Shown: piece after piece, positions 6,063 to 8,268 of the stretch
How the letters are laid out: every line of letters begins with the position of its first letter
Position numbering within the stretch: the first letter of the stretch is position 1
NCBI GenBank assembly: GCA_005883235.1
Contig: VAYE01000125.1
Location: 1-8,268 of the forward strand
Direction: 5' to 3'
Origin: Actinomycetota bacterium
GTDB lineage: Bacteria > Actinomycetota > Thermoleophilia > Gaiellales > Gaiellaceae
DNA: 8,268 nt
Program-made: the position numbers and the translations under genes
The notes under the pieces: generated by a model
What the model saw: the letters and a program-made list of their open reading frames with translations, nothing else
Told to the model about the DNA's origin: nothing
Database searches by the model: none

Positions 6063-6658
6063 TGTGGTGGCCGATGGAGGTTTACGAGGAGCACTACCTC
6101 GCGAGCGAGGATCCGCGCCGGCAGTCGGGCTTCGGCGGCGACGAGGCTCGCTGGGAGGCTGCGCGCAGGCCGATCGTCCGCGCGATCGACCGACCGGGAA
6201 CGTTCCTCGACGTGGGGTGCGCGAACGGCTACCTGCTCGAGTCGCTCGTCCGCTGGCCGCCGCATGCGATCGAGCCGTACGGGCTCGACTTCTCGCGCCG
6301 GCTTGTCGACGTGGCTCGCGCGCGCCTGCCGCCCTGGGCGGATCGGTTCTACGTCGGCGACGCGCTCGAGTGGGAGCCGTTGCGACCCTTCGACTTCGTC
6401 CGCACAGAGCTCGTCTACGCGCCTGAGCCGCGGTGGCGTGAGCTCGTGGAGCGGCTGCTCGCGCGGGCCGTGCTCCCTGGTGGGCGTCTCATCGTCTGCG
6501 GCTACGGCAGCCCGCGCCGGGGCGTGCCGGCGCATCCGGTTCGGCGAATCGTCCGGGAGTGGGGGTACAAGCCCGTCTTCGAGCTCGCCGAGGAGGCGCC
6601 GGAGGGCGGCGGCGCCATTCTGGAGCTCGTGGTCCTAGGAGTCCCGGCAGTGCCGTAG
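6062..6658 (+). CDS. Class I SAM-dependent methyltransferase, unknown substrate
   Basis: Predicted cytoplasmic methyltransferase of 198 residues. The Rossmann SAM-binding core is visible: motif I FLDVGCANGYLLESL (48-62) with the GxxxG glycines 52 and 56, the acidic residue ending strand 2 in YGLDFS (D76), FYVGDALEW (97-104) with D100, and LPGGRLIVCGYG (138-149) for strand 5. No DNA-methyltransferase PPY motif, membrane segment or zinc site is seen, so a small molecule, protein or RNA substrate is open. The ATG at 6062 shares one base with the yraN stop (TGATG); an in-frame ATG at 6074 (MEVYEEHY) is an alternative. It is followed 14 nt later by the damaged DNA methyltransferase gene and probably cotranscribed with yraN. 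I do not recognise a named subfamily. Confidence 0.85.
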   Translation: MWWPMEVYEEHYLASEDPRRQSGFGGDEARWEAARRPIVRAIDRPGTFLDVGCANGYLLESLVRWPPHAIEPYGLDFSRRLVDVARARLPPWADRFYVGDALEWEPLRPFDFVRTELVYAPEPRWRELVERLLARAVLPGGRLIVCGYGSPRRGVPAHPVRRIVREWGYKPVFELAEEAPEGGGAILELVVLGVPAVP

Positions 6659-6672
6659 AACTCCGGCGGGGC

Positions 6673-7694
6673 GTGGCCCCGACCCAGGATGCGCTCTACC
6701 GCGACATCGACCTCGAGCTCTCGTGGTCCGAGCGCGACCTGCCCGAGCGCGAGCGGACGAAGCACGTCCACCGGCTTCATCCGTACCTGGGCAAGTTCAT
6801 CCCGCAGCTCGTCGAGGCGCTGCTCGCACGCTATCTCCGGCCGGGCGGACATGTCCTCGATCCGTTCGCCGGCTCGGGGACGACGCTCGTGCAGGCGTTG
6901 GAGTCGGGGCACGATGCGTGCGGGGCGGACCTGGCCGCGTTCAACTGCCTGTTGATGCGGGTGAAGACGCGGGACTACAACCCGTTCGTGCTCGAGTCGG
7001 AGCTGCGCGATGCCTCGGCGCGCCTGGAGGAGTTCGACGGGCGCCGTCCCGAGGGTGAGGTGCCCAAGTACGTTCGGGACTGGTTCGCGCCCCAGGCGGC
7101 GGCGGAGCTCCTCTTCTTCCGCGGCCTGGTCGACGACTACGAGCACGCCGACGTGCTGCGGGTTGTGCTTGCGCGTGCGGCTCGCTCGGCCCGCCGGACG
7201 ACGCATTTCGACCTCGACTTCCCGCGGGCGCCGCAGCGCACCGAGTACTGGTGTCACAAGCACCGGCGGACGTGCAGGCCGGTGGGGGAGGCCCGCCGGT
7301 TCTTGCGGCGCTACGCGCTCGACACGCTTAAGCGGGTCCGGGAGTTCGCGCGCGTTCGAGTGCGCGGGCGCGAGGCGACTACCACGAGCAGCACCGGTAC
7401 GCCTACGAGCTGCTCGGGCTCGAGGACTTCGGCTCGCTGGAGCTGGGGAAGGGGACGAACCGAGCCGCACTGGCCGCCTACATCGAGGGCGTCGCGGCGG
7501 TGTTGGCGAACGTGCGCGGATCGTTGCGGCGTGGCGCCCGTGTCGTGATCGTGATCAACGATCGCCGCGATCTCTATCCGGAGATCCTCGAGCTGGCGGG
7601 GCTGCGGTTGGAAGAGCGCTACCGGCGACACGTCAACCGGCGTACCGGCCGCCGCGCGGGCGAGTTCTTCGAGGACGTGCTCGTCGCGCGCTGA
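6673..7694 (+). pseudogene. DNA methyltransferase (N6/N4-type), frameshifted with catalytic motif deleted
   Basis: Remains of an amino-group DNA methyltransferase. The 5' part, from GTG 6673, reads VHRLHPYLGKFIPQL (32-46), then SAM motif I HVLDPFAGSGTTLVQAL (60-76), then a middle region with YWCHKHRRTC (192-201), whose C194, H197 and C201 could bind zinc. Near 7365-7377 this frame turns into unrelated Ser/Thr-rich sequence, while the next frame becomes protein-like: DYHEQHRYAYELLGLEDF from 7377, VVIVINDRRDLYPEILE, and HVNRRTGRRAGEFFEDVL up to the TGA at 7692-7694. The catalytic (S/D/N)PPY motif expected just before a DYxxxxxYxxE segment is absent in all three frames, so this is an out-of-frame deletion (net length 3n+1), not a single-base slip. 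Inferred inactive unless the assembly is wrong. No restriction-endonuclease partner gene is in the window. Confidence 0.8.
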
Positions 7695-7695
7695 T

Positions 7696-7734
7696 CGTCA
7701 CGCTTTCGTCACATTCGCGTCACACACACGTGAC
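7696..7734 (+). promoter_or_regulatory. Four GTNAC half-sites at 11-bp period: likely response-regulator box upstream of comM
   Basis: Directly after the pseudogene stop there are four tandem units starting with CGTCAC, CGTCAC, CGTCAC and CGTGAC at 7696, 7707, 7718 and 7729, each exactly 11 bp apart, with unrelated 5-bp spacers. The shared core is GTNAC at 7697, 7708, 7719 and 7730. GTNAC-N6-GTNAC direct repeats are the binding pattern of actinobacterial OmpR/PhoB-family regulators such as MtrA and GlnR, and PhoP also uses 11-bp repeats. The last half-site ends 11 nt before the -10 hexamer, replacing a -35, as in PhoB-type activation. Which regulator binds is inference. Confidence 0.6.
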
Positions 7735-7745
7735 TGTTTGTTGCC

Positions 7746-7757
7746 TATGTTGGCGAC
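7746..7757 (+). promoter_or_regulatory. Candidate leaderless promoter (-10 TATGTT) of comM
   Basis: TATGTT at 7746-7751 ends 6 nt before the comM GTG at 7758, placing the transcription start at or beside the start codon. No TTGACA-like -35 exists at 16-18 nt spacing (the bases there are a CA repeat), so activation by a protein bound to the adjacent 11-bp repeats is the simplest reading. Confidence 0.5.
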
Positions 7758-8268
7758 GTGCTCGCACGAACGGTCACGCATGCGCTGGTCGGGCTCGACG
7801 CGCGCCGGGTCGACGTCGAGGCGCACCTTCAGGACGGCCTGCCGGCATTCGCGCTCGTAGGCCTGGCTGACCGCGCCTGCCAGGAGGCGAAGCATCGCGT
7901 GCGCAGCGGGATTGCCGCCGCGGAGCTGAAGTGGCCAGGACATCGCGTCACGGTCAACCTGGCGCCGGCCGAGCTGCGCAAGGAAGGCTCGGGATTCGAC
8001 CTGCCGATCGCCCTTGCCGTTCTGGCCGCCTCGCGGCAGGTGCCGCCGGAACGCGTCGCGGAGCATGCTGCCGTCGGCGAGCTCGGCCTGGACGGACGCC
8101 TGCGACCGGTCGGCGGCGTGCTCGCCGCTGCCGAAGGCGCTCGTCGCGGCGGGCTTCAGAAGCTCTTGTGCGCGGCGGAATGTGCGGCGGAAGCCGCGCT
8201 TGCGGGGATCGAGCCCGTCGCCGTGCGGCACCTTGCTGAAGCGGTCGCGTACCTGCGCGGCGAGCGCG
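7758..8268 (+). CDS. comM: ComM/YifB family Mg-chelatase-like AAA+ ATPase, 3'-truncated by window edge
   Basis: N-terminal part of ComM, a hexameric AAA+ helicase that promotes branch migration during natural transformation. About 170 of the usual roughly 500 residues are visible; the frame is open to the window end, so the Walker motifs are not seen. The visible part is the ChlI-type N-terminal domain: DGLPAFALVGLADRACQEAK (27-46), HRVRSG, VTVNLAPAELRKEGSGFDLP (66-85), IALAVLAAS, and AVGELGLDGRLRPVGGVL (104-121). The usual VGLPD is VGLAD here. The start is GTG at 7758; MLARTVTHALVGLDA is a typical ComM beginning and the codon follows a -10 hexamer by 6 nt. In most Actinobacteria comM directly follows yraN; here two methyltransferase genes lie between them. 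Confidence 0.94.
   Translation, partial: MLARTVTHALVGLDARRVDVEAHLQDGLPAFALVGLADRACQEAKHRVRSGIAAAELKWPGHRVTVNLAPAELRKEGSGFDLPIALAVLAASRQVPPERVAEHAAVGELGLDGRLRPVGGVLAAAEGARRGGLQKLLCAAECAAEAALAGIEPVAVRHLAEAVAYLRGER

Noticed and set aside
7360..7385. Programmed ribosomal frameshift in the DNA methyltransferase
   Set aside because: There is no slippery heptamer or poly-A/poly-T run at the junction, and a frameshift alone would not restore the missing PPY motif, so a deletion is the better explanation.
6502..7470. Open frame on the - strand opposite the methyltransferases
   Set aside because: It mirrors coding sequence on the + strand; no motif is recognisable in the translation.
7719..7734. GTCAC-N6-GTGAC as a CRP-type palindrome or a hairpin terminator
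   Set aside because: The CRP consensus is TGTGA-N6-TCACA, the opposite arm orientation. Arms of five bases with no following T-run do not make a terminator. The 11-bp direct periodicity across four units explains the pattern better.
7695..7757. CRISPR or plasmid-type iteron array
   Set aside because: The units are 11 bp with a 5-6 bp core, far too short for CRISPR; there is no AT-rich unwinding region or rep gene nearby, and the position directly before comM points to transcriptional control.
7698..8231. Open frame on the - strand opposite comM
   Set aside because: The + strand encodes an unmistakable ComM N-terminus over the same bases, and the reverse product resembles nothing.

Overview
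This is a GC-rich (roughly 70% by eye), densely packed, single-strand stretch of bacterial chromosome. All twelve genes lie on the + strand. The order ffh - rpsP - khpA - (phosphoesterase) - rimM - trmD - lepB - rplS - rnhB - (cupin) - yraN - (two methyltransferases) - comM is the classic actinobacterial arrangement of the SRP/ribosome-maturation cluster followed by the rnhB-yraN-comM block. The cysteine-bearing signal peptidase, the divergent TrmD and the short RimM recall deep-branching Actinobacteriota (Thermoleophilia/Gaiellales-like). That placement is an impression from the proteins, not a search result.

Layout. 2-1078: 3' part of ffh, entering at its P-loop. 1080-2740: rpsP, khpA, a calcineurin-like phosphoesterase and rimM, with gaps of 1, 2 and 8 nt and one 8-nt overlap, so almost certainly one transcript. 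2762-4011: trmD and lepB, coupled by an overlap. 4080-4565: rplS with an acidic tail. 4619-6658: rnhB, a cupin, yraN (apparent CTG start) and a class I SAM methyltransferase, again nearly without gaps. 6673-7694: a DNA methyltransferase gene broken by an out-of-frame internal deletion that removes the expected catalytic (S/D/N)PPY motif. 7695-7757: a short regulatory region. 7758-8268: 5' part of comM. No stretch over 300 bases lacks a gene. I saw no tRNA, rRNA, CRISPR, insertion sequence or convincing terminator.

How the genes work together. The first two thirds serve translation and protein export: SRP targeting (Ffh), 30S protein S16 and its maturation factor RimM, the RNA chaperone KhpA, tRNA m1G37 methylation (TrmD), signal peptide removal (LepB) and 50S protein L19. 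The last third is DNA and nucleic-acid maintenance: RNase HII, the nuclease-fold protein YraN, methyltransferases, and ComM, the branch-migration helicase of natural transformation.

Most interesting signals. (1) Four GTNAC half-sites repeated at an exact 11-bp period, ending 11 nt upstream of a -10 hexamer that sits 6 nt before the comM GTG. This is the layout of an OmpR/PhoB-family response-regulator box (MtrA/GlnR/PhoP type) at a leaderless promoter. (2) The DNA methyltransferase with its catalytic motif deleted. (3) yraN lacking any ATG/GTG/TTG near its conserved N-terminus and instead having a CTG that overlaps the cupin stop, with a Shine-Dalgarno-like purine run in front. (4) A TrmD with several changes at normally invariant active-site positions.
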